Assembly: GCA_964344565.1 (NCBI GenBank)
Contig: CAYFNT010000006.1
Span: forward strand, 1-64,000
From: JACNKJ01 sp964344565
Lineage (GTDB): Bacteria; Krumholzibacteriota; Krumholzibacteriia; JACNKJ01
DNA: 64,000 nt
Direction: 5' to 3'
Made by a program: the position numbers and the translations under genes. This document shows, one piece after another, positions 40,441-49,538 of the stretch (position 1 is its first letter; the number at the start of each line of letters is the position of its first letter). The notes under the pieces were generated by a model. The model was not told where the DNA came from, did not search any database, and worked only from the letters and a program-made list of their open reading frames with translations.

Positions 40441-41807
40441 CGCTCGCCTCCCGAGAGCTTCATGCCCGTGCTGCTCTCCAGATCTGCCAGGGCGGAGAGG
40501 TAGGCGGTCATACCGTCGATCTCGCTGGAACGGGCCCGCGCGAGGGACACCTCGGCCTCGCTCACCTCCAGGAGCGTGGCCGCGCCCACGCGATAGCGCT
40601 CGCGGGCCTGACGCAGCTCCTCGGCCGCCAGGGTGATGGTGCTGCGCGCCAGTTTCACCCGCTGCCGCGAGTTCTCCAGGGTCACCAGCAGGGATTCGAT
40701 GGTGCGGGTGAGGGCCCGCTCCTGCTCCTGCAGGCCGTACTCGCCCAGACGTTTTCCCACCCGAGCCTGGGAGATGCCCTGTCGGGTGCGGAAGCCGTCG
40801 AAGATGGGAATGTTGATGCCCAGGGAGAGGCTGTAGTTGTAGTTCTCGTCGAAGAAGGTGTCCAGACCCTCCGGAGGATCCAGATCGCCCCAGGAGTAGC
40901 GATAGCCGGCGCTCACGCTGGGCCAGAGGCCGCTCTTGGCCTGAGTGAGGGTAGCTCCCGAAGCTTCCTGACGCGCCCGCGAGGCCTGCAGGTCGGGATT
41001 GAAATCGAAGGCGGCCGCCATGACCTCGTCGCCGTCCAGGTCCATGAAGTCGATGGACTCCAGGGCTTCCACCTGAATGCGGGTGAAGGGCTCCAGGCCC
41101 AGGGTGGTGGTCAGATTGAGCATGGCGATGTCCAGCGCGCTTTCCGCTTCGAGCAGGGCCAGGCGCGATTCGGCCAGATTGACGCTGGCCTGTAGCGTGT
41201 CGCTGCGCGCCACGGCTCCCATCATGAAGGCGCGCCGCACCTGGGCGAAGCTCTCCCGGCTGACCTCGAGGCTACCCCGGTTCAGCTCCTCGATCTTCTG
41301 GGCCCGGAAGACCTCGTAATAGGCCTTGATGACCTCCTGATCGAGGGCCGAGACGGTGGCGTCCAGATCGTGCCGCGTGGCCTGCTGCTCCCACTTGCTC
41401 GCCTTGAGCCCGGCCAGATTGCCGAAGCCCGCGAACAGGGTCATGCTGCCGCTGATGCCCATGGAGTAGGACTCGTAGTCCGTGCTCAGGGTGGCCGGTG
41501 TCTCCACGTACTGCTGTGTGTCGTTGTCGAAGAAGAGACGGCCGGGCTTGGGACCCACGAAGCTGTGGGCGTAGCCGAAGTCGGCGCTGAGACGGGGCAG
41601 GAAGGCTCCGTAGGCGCTCAGCACGTTTTCCCCAGCCAGTGCCAGGGACTGCTCCGCGCTGAGCAGGGAAGGCGAGTTGGCTCTCGCCGTCTCCAGGCAG
41701 TCCTGAAGGCTCATGGGCTTGCCGTCCTGGGCAAGGACCAGCCCCGGCACCGCCAGGACGAGCAGGAGGAGGGACGTTTTCAGGAATGGAGCGACTGTGC
41801 GGGACAT
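40437..41807 (-). CDS. TolC-family outer-membrane channel protein
   Basis: 456 residues with a signal peptide (about 1 to 26). Two long coiled-coil halves repeat the TolC pattern; the first starts SLQDCLETARANSPSLL, the second begins near residue 240 with AAFDFNPDLQASRARQEAS. The outer-membrane efflux protein would form a trimeric exit duct. With the LolD/MacB-type ATPase downstream it suggests a type I secretion or MacAB-like pump whose other parts are elsewhere. Confidence 0.9.
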   Translation of the reverse strand: MSRTVAPFLKTSLLLLVLAVPGLVLAQDGKPMSLQDCLETARANSPSLLSAEQSLALAGENVLSAYGAFLPRLSADFGYAHSFVGPKPGRLFFDNDTQQYVETPATLSTDYESYSMGISGSMTLFAGFGNLAGLKASKWEQQATRHDLDATVSALDQEVIKAYYEVFRAQKIEELNRGSLEVSRESFAQVRRAFMMGAVARSDTLQASVNLAESRLALLEAESALDIAMLNLTTTLGLEPFTRIQVEALESIDFMDLDGDEVMAAAFDFNPDLQASRARQEASGATLTQAKSGLWPSVSAGYRYSWGDLDPPEGLDTFFDENYNYSLSLGINIPIFDGFRTRQGISQARVGKRLGEYGLQEQERALTRTIESLLVTLENSRQRVKLARSTITLAAEELRQARERYRVGAATLLEVSEAEVSLARARSSEIDGMTAYLSALADLESSTGMKLSGGER

Positions 41808-41883
41808 GCAAACCTCGCTTCGAAGAGACCTCGCCCCCTACGGACACGCATGGCCCCGGTTTCGAGGCGAGCCGGAAAAAAGA

Positions 41884-41903
41884 GGGGAGCCTGGCGGCTC
41901 CCC
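41884..41903 (-). terminator. Rho-independent terminator after tonB
   Basis: 8-bp stem GGGGAGCC-TGGC-GGCTCCCC, followed on the minus strand by TCTTTTTT. It separates the Ton operon from tolC. Confidence 0.92.
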
Positions 41904-41926
41904 CGAAGCTCGAATGGCCTTCCCGA

Positions 41927-42556
41927 TCAACCGCCTCGAATTCGGAAGTTGAAGGGGATCATGATCTGAGTCTTCACGGGCACGTTGCGCTGCTTGCCGG
42001 GCTTGAATCGGCACTTCCGCGCGGCCCGGAGGGCTTCGTCCTGAAGAATCCTGGGCACGGTGGCGCTGACCACCACCGCGTCGAAGACCTTGCCCCGCTC
42101 GTCCACGTAGACCAGCACCTGCACCACGCCCTCCATCTCGGCCTCGCGGGCGATTTCGGGATAGCGCACCGGGGCCTGGAAGGTCAGCTTCGGAGGATCG
42201 TCGAAGGCGAAGAACTTCTGAGGGCCGCCGCCGCTGGTGCTCGAAGGCGGCGGAGGCATGGATTCGATGTCGTCGAAGCTGGTGTCCTCGATGGTGTCCT
42301 CGTCGGAGGCCTCGTCGGAGATCTCGATCTCCACGCGCACCTTGGGCATCTCGATCTCTTGGGGCGGCGGCGGGATCTCGATCTCGTCGGGCACCTCGAT
42401 GATCTCGAAGACCTCTTCCTTGAGCTTGTAGGGATTGGGCGTGTAGGTCGGCGTGAAGATGAAGGCCGAGATGATGATGATCACCGCGAAGAACCCGGCC
42501 CATCGCAGCAGCTTGGGGTATTTTCTCTTGATCAGCTGTTGGACGGTGATGACCAT
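41927..42556 (-). CDS. tonB: TonB energy-transducing protein
   Basis: 209 residues. A single N-terminal membrane helix (about 20 to 36) is followed by a Pro/Glu/Ile-rich linker that spans the periplasm, and the TonB C-terminal domain (about 125 to 205: RYPEIAREAEMEGVVQVLVY). It couples the ExbB-ExbD motor to outer-membrane receptors such as the one at 49539. It is the last gene of the operon, 9 bases after the second exbD. Confidence 0.92.
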   Translation of the reverse strand: MVITVQQLIKRKYPKLLRWAGFFAVIIIISAFIFTPTYTPNPYKLKEEVFEIIEVPDEIEIPPPPQEIEMPKVRVEIEISDEASDEDTIEDTSFDDIESMPPPPSSTSGGGPQKFFAFDDPPKLTFQAPVRYPEIAREAEMEGVVQVLVYVDERGKVFDAVVVSATVPRILQDEALRAARKCRFKPGKQRNVPVKTQIMIPFNFRIRGG

Positions 42557-42565
42557 GCTTCGATC

Positions 42566-42979
42566 CTACCTGCCCTTTTCTAGATCGCTTGAGAAGTTCA
42601 CGCGTACCGCGTTGACGGCCTTGAGCTCTTCCTGCACGGAGTTGATGATCTCGTAGCGCACGCGGTTGTCGGCCTTGAAGGACACGAGGATGGCCGGATT
42701 GTCCTCCAGCTTCTTCGCCATGATGGGGCCGATGTCCGACAGGAAGACCATCTTGTCGTTGATGGAGATGCGGCCGTCCTTGTCCACCCAGATGTTCGCC
42801 AGGTTCTCGGACTTCTGCTTCTTGGCCGCCTCGGCCCGAGGCAGGTTCACCTCGAGGCCCTCTTCGTGCTTGAAGATGGTCGTGGTCATGAAGAAGACGA
42901 GCAGCAGGAACGCGATGTCGGCCATCGACGAGGTCGGCACGCTGGGCATTTCCTTGGGTTTTCTTCCGATGACGCCCAT
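42566..42979 (-). CDS. exbD: ExbD/TolR-family biopolymer transporter
   Basis: 137 residues. One membrane helix near the N-terminus (about 18 to 36) contains the critical Asp in SMADIAFLLLVFFM, as in ExbD and TolR. The remaining domain is periplasmic. It lies 8 bases after another exbD; both are of equal length but differ in sequence. Confidence 0.93.
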   Translation of the reverse strand: MGVIGRKPKEMPSVPTSSMADIAFLLLVFFMTTTIFKHEEGLEVNLPRAEAAKKQKSENLANIWVDKDGRISINDKMVFLSDIGPIMAKKLEDNPAILVSFKADNRVRYEIINSVQEELKAVNAVRVNFSSDLEKGR

Positions 42980-42987
42980 GCTCGCTC

Positions 42988-43401
42988 CTAGGTCTTGCCC
43001 ATCTTCAGCGAGATCTTGCGGATCTGCGCCTTCTTCAATTCATCGAGGATGTCCACCATGATGCCGTAGTTGGCCTCGGGACTGGTCTCGATCACCACCA
43101 CGATCTTGGGATTGGCATCCTGCCGGTCGCGGACGATGTGCTCGATCTCCCGGACCTTCACTGGGAGTCCCTCGATGGTCACCGTGTTGTCGGCGTGCGC
43201 CTTCACTTCGAGGATGTTCTTGCGACTGACCTTGGCGGCGCTTTCGGTCTGCCCGCTGGGAAGGATCATGGTCAGACCCATCTCCAGATTGAAGACGGTG
43301 CTGACGATGAAGAAGATCAGAAGCAGGAAGGCGATGTCCGACGTGGAGGCCATGGAGACCTCGGGTGGCGCCTTTCTCTTCTTCTTGCTGAGCAGTCCCA
43401 T
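42988..43401 (-). CDS. exbD: ExbD/TolR-family biopolymer transporter (second copy)
   Basis: 137 residues with the membrane helix STSDIAFLLLIFFIVSTVF carrying the conserved Asp. It precedes the other exbD and follows exbB by 24 bases. In FCB bacteria such tandem ExbD proteins are often both needed, perhaps as a mixed dimer in the ExbB pentamer. Confidence 0.93.
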   Translation of the reverse strand: MGLLSKKKRKAPPEVSMASTSDIAFLLLIFFIVSTVFNLEMGLTMILPSGQTESAAKVSRKNILEVKAHADNTVTIEGLPVKVREIEHIVRDRQDANPKIVVVIETSPEANYGIMVDILDELKKAQIRKISLKMGKT

Positions 43402-43425
43402 TGTTTCCTCGTTAAGGGGCGAAGC

Positions 43426-44280
43426 TTAGATGCCCAGGTCCACCAGTTCGCTGACCAGTTCCGCGCTCGTCTCTTCCATCTCCACCACGAAGCGGTCCAC
43501 CTGGCCGACGAAGTAGGAGTGGAACAGACTGGTCGGAATACCGATGACCAGACCCGTCGCGGTGGTGATGAGCGCTTCGGAGATACCCGAGGCCACCAGC
43601 TTCGCGCTGACCTGGTCTGAGGCCGCGATGGCCTCGAAGGCGTTGATCATACCGGACACGGTGCCGAGGAAGCCCAGCATGGGCGCCACCGACACGATGG
43701 CGGCGATGGCGGTGAGACCCTTCTCCAGGAAGGCCATCTCGATGGAGCCCGCGGTCTCGATGGCTTCCTTCACGTCGGCCGGGCCGCGATGGCTCTTGAG
43801 AAGGCCGGCGTGGAGGATGGCGGCGATGGGGCCGCGAGTGCGCTCGCAGACCTTGGTCGCGGCGTCGATGCCCTCGCTGCGCAGAGCCTTCTGGACCTGG
43901 TACATGAGCTTGCGCGTGTTGGTGCGCGCGCGGCTCAGGGTCCAGAGCCTCTCGAGGATGAAGATGAGTCCCACGATGACGCAGATGAGCAAGGGCCACA
44001 TGAAGCGTCCGCCCTTGATGAAGAGCTCACCGACGCCGCTGCGTCCGAGTCGGGTCTTGGAGAACCACTCGTTGAACCCGCCCTCGGAGTAGAAGTCGGA
44101 ATAGGCGGCGGCCATGCCGGTCGTGTCTGCATCGGCGACGGTACCGGGCGCGATGCGGAAGTAGACCGAGCTCTGCTCGGCCGTTTCACCCTCGTCCTGA
44201 GCGAGCGCGGGAACCGCAAACATGAGGCCCGCGAGGCCCAGAACCAGAATCATCCGAGCGCATGCCTTACTGATGCTCAT
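43426..44280 (-). CDS. exbB: MotA/TolQ/ExbB proton channel protein with signal peptide
   Basis: 284 residues. A signal-like N-terminus (about 1 to 27) and a 60-residue periplasmic stretch precede the ExbB core, which is an FCB habit. Three core membrane helices follow, with SVAPMLGFLGTVSGMI and the SEALITTATGLVIGIP helix holding the conserved Thr/Ala pattern. It forms the proton-conducting pentamer. It is the first gene of the operon and has a near-perfect promoter. Confidence 0.93.
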   Translation of the reverse strand: MSISKACARMILVLGLAGLMFAVPALAQDEGETAEQSSVYFRIAPGTVADADTTGMAAAYSDFYSEGGFNEWFSKTRLGRSGVGELFIKGGRFMWPLLICVIVGLIFILERLWTLSRARTNTRKLMYQVQKALRSEGIDAATKVCERTRGPIAAILHAGLLKSHRGPADVKEAIETAGSIEMAFLEKGLTAIAAIVSVAPMLGFLGTVSGMINAFEAIAASDQVSAKLVASGISEALITTATGLVIGIPTSLFHSYFVGQVDRFVVEMEETSAELVSELVDLGI

Positions 44281-44408
44281 CGAACACTACTCCTTCATTC
44301 AGGTCAGAAAAGGCGTGGTTTGTGCCGCATTGAGCCCTTGTCGGCCCGTTTCATCGACCGCTGAACCACTTGCCTGTGGTGGATTTCAAAGGAGACTCAG
44401 GACGCCAA

Positions 44409-44437
44409 AATATAGAGAGCGCCCCCCCTCCTGTCAA
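44409..44437 (-). promoter_or_regulatory. Promoter of the exbB-exbD-exbD-tonB operon
   Basis: On the minus strand TTGACA (44437-44432), a 17-base spacer and TATATT (44414-44409). The start point near 44402 leaves a leader of about 120 bases. No iron-responsive (Fur-like) palindrome is evident to the eye. Confidence 0.87.
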
Positions 44438-44471
44438 CTTCAAAAGGCCACGCGAAATCGGCGTAAACCCT

Positions 44472-45917
44472 TCAAAAATCAAACTTCTCGGAGCTGAATT
44501 CCAAGCTGTACTCACCGGTCCCCCTCCGGTCCACGAAGATCAATTTCAAGTCCACTTCCCGGAGCCCCAGACGGGTCTCAGGGAGCAGGGGATCGCCTCC
44601 GAGGCGATAGATCCACATCTCGAAGGCTTCGCTCTCCACGCCCGGACTTCCGGGGCCTCCGAGACCCACGTGGCCGAGGTCTCGTTCCAGGGCGGGATTG
44701 ATCTCGCTGCCCTCGGCGATGCCGTGAAGCTCCGTCACGGCATCGATGAGGGATTCCTTGTTTTCCGGCACCACGTCCACGCGAATCTCATCGGGTTCGC
44801 CCAGCATAATGAGCATGCGGCCGCGATCGGTGAGGGGTCCGGGCTGGAAGCCTCCGAAGAGGCGGCTCGCCCGACGGAAGCGGCGGATGAACTCCTCCCG
44901 CGGCGGATTGCCGGGCTCCCGGGGATCCGGGTCGCGGGCTTCCCACTCCCTTCGCAAAAGCTCCACCCGTTCGGCGGGTGGTTCGGATTCCCACTCGCGG
45001 AACAGTTCGCCCTCGAAGAGCAGTCGCGCCTGGACCTCCTCGAAGAGGCGCTGTGCGTCCGAGCTCCGGGCGCTGGGAAGAATCTGGAAATCGGCCAGCA
45101 CCGTTTCGGACTCCAGTCCGGGACCGCCGGTCTTCATGGACAGGCTGTAGTCCCCCGCGTCCAATCCGGCCAGGGGCATGCGCAGACGCAGGGGGAAGGG
45201 CTCCTCGCCGATCTTCCATCCGCCGCGTCGTTGCAGCACGCTCTCTCCCCCGCTCTCCTGCAGTTCCAGCTCGAGACTGAACCAGCCCTCGCCTTCCCCC
45301 GGCGGGCGCAGCACGGAGTAGAGTTCCAGGAAGGGATCCCCCTCGATGAAGCTGGACCAGGGATTGGGACGCGAGAGGCTGTCGGCTCCCACCGTGTAGA
45401 GAAGAATGTCGGAGAGCTCGCCGTCGTCGTAGCCTCGGGCCTCCAGGCGGCCCGACCAGCGGCCGCGGGGGGCGTGTCCGAACAGGCCAAGGAAGGAACC
45501 CGCCTTGCGTCCCGGATCCTCCGCGCGGAACTCCAGGCGATAGTGACCGGGCGCAAGCACCCATTCGCTGCTGGCGAGGACCTGTCCCTCGATGCGCGAT
45601 ACATCCAGGGGGTTGGCGAAACGCAGCGACTGGCTCTCGTCTCCGTGGACCCGGCCGCCCGAGTGCAGGACCCAGTGGATGTCCAGGCCCGCGCGCAGGC
45701 TGTCGGTGGCCTCCCAGTGCATGAGGTCCGCGCGGAGGGTGGCGAGTACGAGGAGACGACTGCTGTCGCCCTCGGCGGGAAAGGAAAATGAGCGGATGCG
45801 GAAGGGCAGTTCGCCCTCGGCCAGACCGGCCCGGATCCTCTCCGCCCGAAGCTCGGCGGGCGCGGCGCAGAGACTGGCCAGAGCCAGCGCGGCCGCCAGG
45901 ATCCGAATGACTTTCAT
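44472..45917 (-). CDS. GWxTD-domain secreted protein (second)
   Basis: 481 residues from the ATG at 45917, which has GGGGAGC upstream. A signal peptide (about 1 to 20) is followed by strand-rich Ig-like regions and the GWxTD-type region FQPGPLTDRGRMLIMLGEP (residues about 345 to 365), where PLTD stands for GWxTD. A family with no known function, typical of FCB bacteria. It lies after the PorV terminator and is likely a separate unit. Confidence 0.82.
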   Translation of the reverse strand: MKVIRILAAALALASLCAAPAELRAERIRAGLAEGELPFRIRSFSFPAEGDSSRLLVLATLRADLMHWEATDSLRAGLDIHWVLHSGGRVHGDESQSLRFANPLDVSRIEGQVLASSEWVLAPGHYRLEFRAEDPGRKAGSFLGLFGHAPRGRWSGRLEARGYDDGELSDILLYTVGADSLSRPNPWSSFIEGDPFLELYSVLRPPGEGEGWFSLELELQESGGESVLQRRGGWKIGEEPFPLRLRMPLAGLDAGDYSLSMKTGGPGLESETVLADFQILPSARSSDAQRLFEEVQARLLFEGELFREWESEPPAERVELLRREWEARDPDPREPGNPPREEFIRRFRRASRLFGGFQPGPLTDRGRMLIMLGEPDEIRVDVVPENKESLIDAVTELHGIAEGSEINPALERDLGHVGLGGPGSPGVESEAFEMWIYRLGGDPLLPETRLGLREVDLKLIFVDRRGTGEYSLEFSSEKFDF

Positions 45918-45933
45918 GCTGCTCCCCATAAAA

Positions 45934-45963
45934 AGCCCCACTCTCGCTGCCGGGAGTGGGGCT
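45934..45963 (-). terminator. Rho-independent terminator after porV
   Basis: 10-bp stem AGCCCCACTC and GAGTGGGGCT with a 10-base loop. On the minus strand it ends with TTTTTATG; on the plus strand CCTTTTC follows. Confidence 0.9.
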
Positions 45964-46002
45964 CCTTTTCGCGATGGTCCGGCCGTGGCCGGGTACCGAA
46001 TG

Positions 46003-46941
46003 CTAGTAGGTGAAGCTCACGCTGAAGCGATGAGCCGAGCCCAGTTCGCTGAGATCTTCCCAGGCGTAGTCCACGTACATCCGGGAGTTCTCGCTGGTGT
46101 TCACCTCGACGCCGAAGCCAGCGGTGGCCTTGTTGGCGTCGTAGCCCGCGTTGTAACCGCCCCGCAGGAAGAAGAACCGGTTGAACGAGTACTCCAGGCC
46201 GACGTTGGCGCGCTCTTTGTTGTCGGCGGGATGCTGGAACTCGATGGAACCGATCATGTAGTGCGGTCCGAAATCGAAGGCCGTGGCCGCGAGCCCGACC
46301 TTGAAGATGATGGGCATCTTGGCCGGACGGGAGTCGAAGTCGACCTCGCCGCCCATGTTCTGCACGGCCATTCCCAGGCGCATGCCCCGGATTCCGATGC
46401 GATAGATCAGACCGAAGTCGAGGGTCGCCGTGTTCACCTTGCGATCCGCCAGCGTCATATGGATCAGGTTGATGGTGGCGCCCGTGGAGAATCGATCGGT
46501 GAAGTACTGCGCGTAGGAGAAGCCGAAGCTCATGTCCCCCGCGTCGAACTGCCGACCCGTGCCGTCGGGAAGATAGATGGTCCGCTCGTTCTGCGGATCC
46601 ATGGTCAGGCCGCGGGCGGTCAGGCCCAGGGTTCCCGGCACCCAGCTGGTCTTGAACACGTAGGAGACGTAGTCCAGCTTGATGTCCGCCGGCCACTCCA
46701 TGTGATCGATGTGGATGGCCGTGCCCGGCACCTCCACGAGACCGGCGGGATTCCAGTAGGTGGCGCTGGGATCGTCCGCGATGGCCGTGAAGCTGTTGCC
46801 CATGGCGGCGCCTCGGGCGCTCGGTCCGAGCTTCAGGAACTGGCCCGCGAAAGTGCCGACCTTTTCGAAGATATCTCCCGCCTGGGCGCCGCTGGCGAGG
46901 ACGCCGATCAGGATCAGTGTGAGAAGCGCGCTTCGTTTCAC
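46003..46941 (-). CDS. PorV/PorQ-family outer-membrane protein
   Basis: 312 residues with a signal peptide (about 1 to 21). The first mature block LKLGPSARGAAMGNSFTAIADDPSATYWNPAGL is split by family motifs: GPSARGAAMG and NPAGL are the hallmark of PorV/PorQ and UPF0164 barrels. The remainder is a 14-strand-like barrel. PorV shuttles type IX cargo to the surface in Bacteroidota. The gene follows a secreted protein that has a CTD-like tail. Confidence 0.88.
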   Translation of the reverse strand: MKRSALLTLILIGVLASGAQAGDIFEKVGTFAGQFLKLGPSARGAAMGNSFTAIADDPSATYWNPAGLVEVPGTAIHIDHMEWPADIKLDYVSYVFKTSWVPGTLGLTARGLTMDPQNERTIYLPDGTGRQFDAGDMSFGFSYAQYFTDRFSTGATINLIHMTLADRKVNTATLDFGLIYRIGIRGMRLGMAVQNMGGEVDFDSRPAKMPIIFKVGLAATAFDFGPHYMIGSIEFQHPADNKERANVGLEYSFNRFFFLRGGYNAGYDANKATAGFGVEVNTSENSRMYVDYAWEDLSELGSAHRFSVSFTY

Positions 46942-46954
46942 CTTTGACCTCCTG

Positions 46955-46972
46955 CGGGACCGACGGGTCCCG
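46955..46972 (-). other. Intercistronic hairpin before porV
   Basis: CGGGACC-GACG-GGTCCCG forms a 7-bp hairpin between the large secreted-protein gene and porV. No T-run follows, so it may adjust RNA stability between the two genes and not terminate transcription. Confidence 0.5.
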
Positions 46973-46993
46973 ATACTCGAGCGATCGCTGTGA

Positions 46994-49507
46994 TCAGCGG
47001 ATCACCGTGAACTTGCCCACGAAGGGCTCGAAATCGTCTGTGTCGGTCTCCACCGTGTAGAGGTAGATACCGCTGGCTACGTCCTGGCCGTTGCGGCTCA
47101 CGAGATCCCAGGTGGCCGTTCCCGTGCTGGCGTAGTCGCCCGTCTCGTTGGCGCGACTGGCGTCATGGAGGATGGTCTGCACCAGATCGCCGGCCAGGGT
47201 GAAGACCTTGATCTCGCAGGTAGCCGCCGGCAGGTGGCGGAACTCGACCTTGAGACCCGTGGGATCGTCATTGTTGGGTCCCAGAGCCCAGGGATCCATG
47301 CTCGCGGTGGTGGCCGGGTTGGGCACCACGTAGATGCGTTCCTTCGCGAAATTCCAGGCGGGCTGACTGGCGCTCTGGGGGACCGTGTACATGAAGCCCG
47401 AGGAGGGATCGCCGCTCAAACCGCGCTGATAGGACGTGATGACCCCGTCGTCGTCGAAGAGGGCCACGTGGTCCATGGACGTGACGCTGTAGAAGTAGTG
47501 CATGCCCGTGTGGACGCGTTCGTCCACGTACTTGTAGTAGGTGCGTCCCCCGGGCAATCCGAGGGTGGACTTGGCCAGGGCGATGGCCGTGTCGGCCTCC
47601 GCGATGCTGTACCCCGTGGGCGGCAGCAGCTCCAGCGCCGACTCGATGTTCGGATTGAAGATGAGCGCCTCGGTGTAGAAGGTCACGAGGTTGGCGTCCA
47701 CGTTGGGCTGGTATCGCACGCCTTCCAGTCCCGCGTCGGGAGACAGGCCGTTCACGTGGTCGTACTCGGCCAGGAGGGCCCAGAGTTCGCTGGGCGGACC
47801 GTTCTCCACGGAGGAGCCGTAGGGGCGCTCCCAACCGTCGGCGCGCCAGATGCGATAGCCCTCGAAGTCGTAGATGAGCTCGGACACGTCGGGCACGAGT
47901 TCGCTGAAGTTGTCCCAGAAGAGAACATTCCTGCCCTCGGTGGGCCAGATGCGAAGGTTCGGAGGCGGAGGCGGAGAACCGTAGAGCCAGTTGATCTGGG
48001 TCTCCTTGCCCTCCACGCCCGTGCACCAGATGTCCTGGTTGTCGCAGAGCTGGTTGGCCAGATCCTCGAAGAGACAGTCGTCGTTGACCCACTGCCAGGT
48101 CGTGGGGTCGGGCGTGACCTCCAGGGGCGGCGAGAGGCTGTCGCAGGGATTCTGCCAGGTCACGATGCCTCGCTCGGTCCAGAGGAAGGTCTCGTCGCAG
48201 GGCTGATTCTGGGGCGGCGTGTCGATGTCCTGGTCCATGTTGAACCAGTTTCCGTCGAATGTCAGCTTGGCCTGTGCGGCGTTCTCTAGCAGCCCGTCCC
48301 GTCCGCGGCCCACCACGTAGGCCACCTGGAAGGTGAGGCTGTCGCCGGCCAGGAAGAGGAAGGGGCCGGCCGAAAGCAGCATGCGGTAGTCGCGGGGCAC
48401 GATGGGCGGACGGTCGCTGGACTCGGCGGACATGATCAGGTAGCGCTCGCGGTCGTTGGAAGGGTCGCCCCCCTCCTCGAAGGAGGCGTTGCCGGAGAAG
48501 GCCTGCCAGGAGCGCAGCTGAACCCGCGGAGGGGCCGTCTCGCCGCTGGGATCGATGCTGTGGCCCATGAACATGATGCCCACTTCGCCCTCGGTGCGGC
48601 CCTCGTCGCCGTCGTCGTCGAAGGCCACGCCCATGGCGTAGGAGACCGGGATATTGAAGGAGCCCTTCTTCACGCAGCGCACGTCGGTGACCACGTCGAC
48701 CAGGTCGTCCTCGAAGTTGGCTGGAATGTCGCGGGGACCCACGTCGGGATCGGCGAAGAAGCCGAGGTAGAAGTCCTCGAGGGTCTGCTCGCCCACGTTT
48801 CGGATGGTGAACTCGATGCCCACGAAGTCGTCCACCTGGTCGTTCTCCCACTGATAGCTCTGCTGGGTGATGAACAGGTTCAGGGGATGGTGATCCGGCG
48901 AATAGCCGTAGCTCTCGGGAAGGTAGTCCCGATAACTGCAGGTGAACATCTGGTTGGAGATGGCGGCGTAGTCCTCGTCGATGGAACCGTCGCCGTCGTT
49001 GTCGAAGCCGTCCAGGGGATCCTCGTCGGTGAGGCCGTCGCCGTCGTCATCGGCGGCCGGCGAAGGCAGGCGGTTGCCGCCTCGGGAGCCCTCGAAACTA
49101 CGATAGACGGTGTAGATCTCCTCGGTGCCGGGGCGGAATTCCCACTGTCCCACATCGGAGGTGGACACGTAGGGAGTACCCGACACCAGGGCGCCGCACC
49201 AGAGCCCCGCGGCCCAGAGGTATTCCACGCCGCTGCCGGCGGGCCACTGAGCGGAGGGAGACTCCGACATGGTCCAGCTCCAGGAAGGATAGGACCCGAA
49301 GACGCCGAAGTTGGTGATGTTCATCTGCAGTTCGCCCACGTTGTGCACGAAGTCCCCGTCCAGAGTCATTCCCGCCGAGACGGGCAGACTCCACTCCGTT
49401 CCCGGAGGAGGCGCTTTATAGGCCGAGGCCTGGGGACTCCAGGTAAGAACCAGGGCGAGGCATGCCATGAAGGCCAGTCCTATCCTGCCAGTTCGCGGAA
49501 GCTGCAT
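46994..49507 (-). CDS. Large secreted protein with FlgD/T9SS-like C-terminal domain
   Basis: 837 residues from the ATG at 49507 (AAGGA upstream). The signal peptide (about 1 to 26, ending ASA) is followed by strand-rich regions; near 130 to 150 lies a calcium-binding-like stretch with DDDGDGLTDEDP and DNDGDGSIDED. The last 110 residues fit the FlgD Ig-like or T9SS sorting domain: VVPNPAT, then LPAATCEIKVFTLAGDLV, NGQDVASGIYLYTV and final KFTVIR. It is likely exported to the cell surface. It sits between a TonB receptor and porV. Confidence 0.8.
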   Translation of the reverse strand: MQLPRTGRIGLAFMACLALVLTWSPQASAYKAPPPGTEWSLPVSAGMTLDGDFVHNVGELQMNITNFGVFGSYPSWSWTMSESPSAQWPAGSGVEYLWAAGLWCGALVSGTPYVSTSDVGQWEFRPGTEEIYTVYRSFEGSRGGNRLPSPAADDDGDGLTDEDPLDGFDNDGDGSIDEDYAAISNQMFTCSYRDYLPESYGYSPDHHPLNLFITQQSYQWENDQVDDFVGIEFTIRNVGEQTLEDFYLGFFADPDVGPRDIPANFEDDLVDVVTDVRCVKKGSFNIPVSYAMGVAFDDDGDEGRTEGEVGIMFMGHSIDPSGETAPPRVQLRSWQAFSGNASFEEGGDPSNDRERYLIMSAESSDRPPIVPRDYRMLLSAGPFLFLAGDSLTFQVAYVVGRGRDGLLENAAQAKLTFDGNWFNMDQDIDTPPQNQPCDETFLWTERGIVTWQNPCDSLSPPLEVTPDPTTWQWVNDDCLFEDLANQLCDNQDIWCTGVEGKETQINWLYGSPPPPPNLRIWPTEGRNVLFWDNFSELVPDVSELIYDFEGYRIWRADGWERPYGSSVENGPPSELWALLAEYDHVNGLSPDAGLEGVRYQPNVDANLVTFYTEALIFNPNIESALELLPPTGYSIAEADTAIALAKSTLGLPGGRTYYKYVDERVHTGMHYFYSVTSMDHVALFDDDGVITSYQRGLSGDPSSGFMYTVPQSASQPAWNFAKERIYVVPNPATTASMDPWALGPNNDDPTGLKVEFRHLPAATCEIKVFTLAGDLVQTILHDASRANETGDYASTGTATWDLVSRNGQDVASGIYLYTVETDTDDFEPFVGKFTVIR

Positions 49508-49538
49508 AGAGAAGTCCTTTCCTCGCGTCATGGGGCGC

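Noticed and set aside
43426..44280. MotA flagellar motor protein
   Set aside because: The gene is followed by two exbD genes and tonB and has the ExbB/TolQ helix pattern. No flagellar gene is in the window.
46003..46941. Fatty-acid transporter FadL-like protein
   Set aside because: NPAGL occurs in both families, but GPSARGAAMG at the mature N-terminus and the neighbourhood favour PorV/PorQ.
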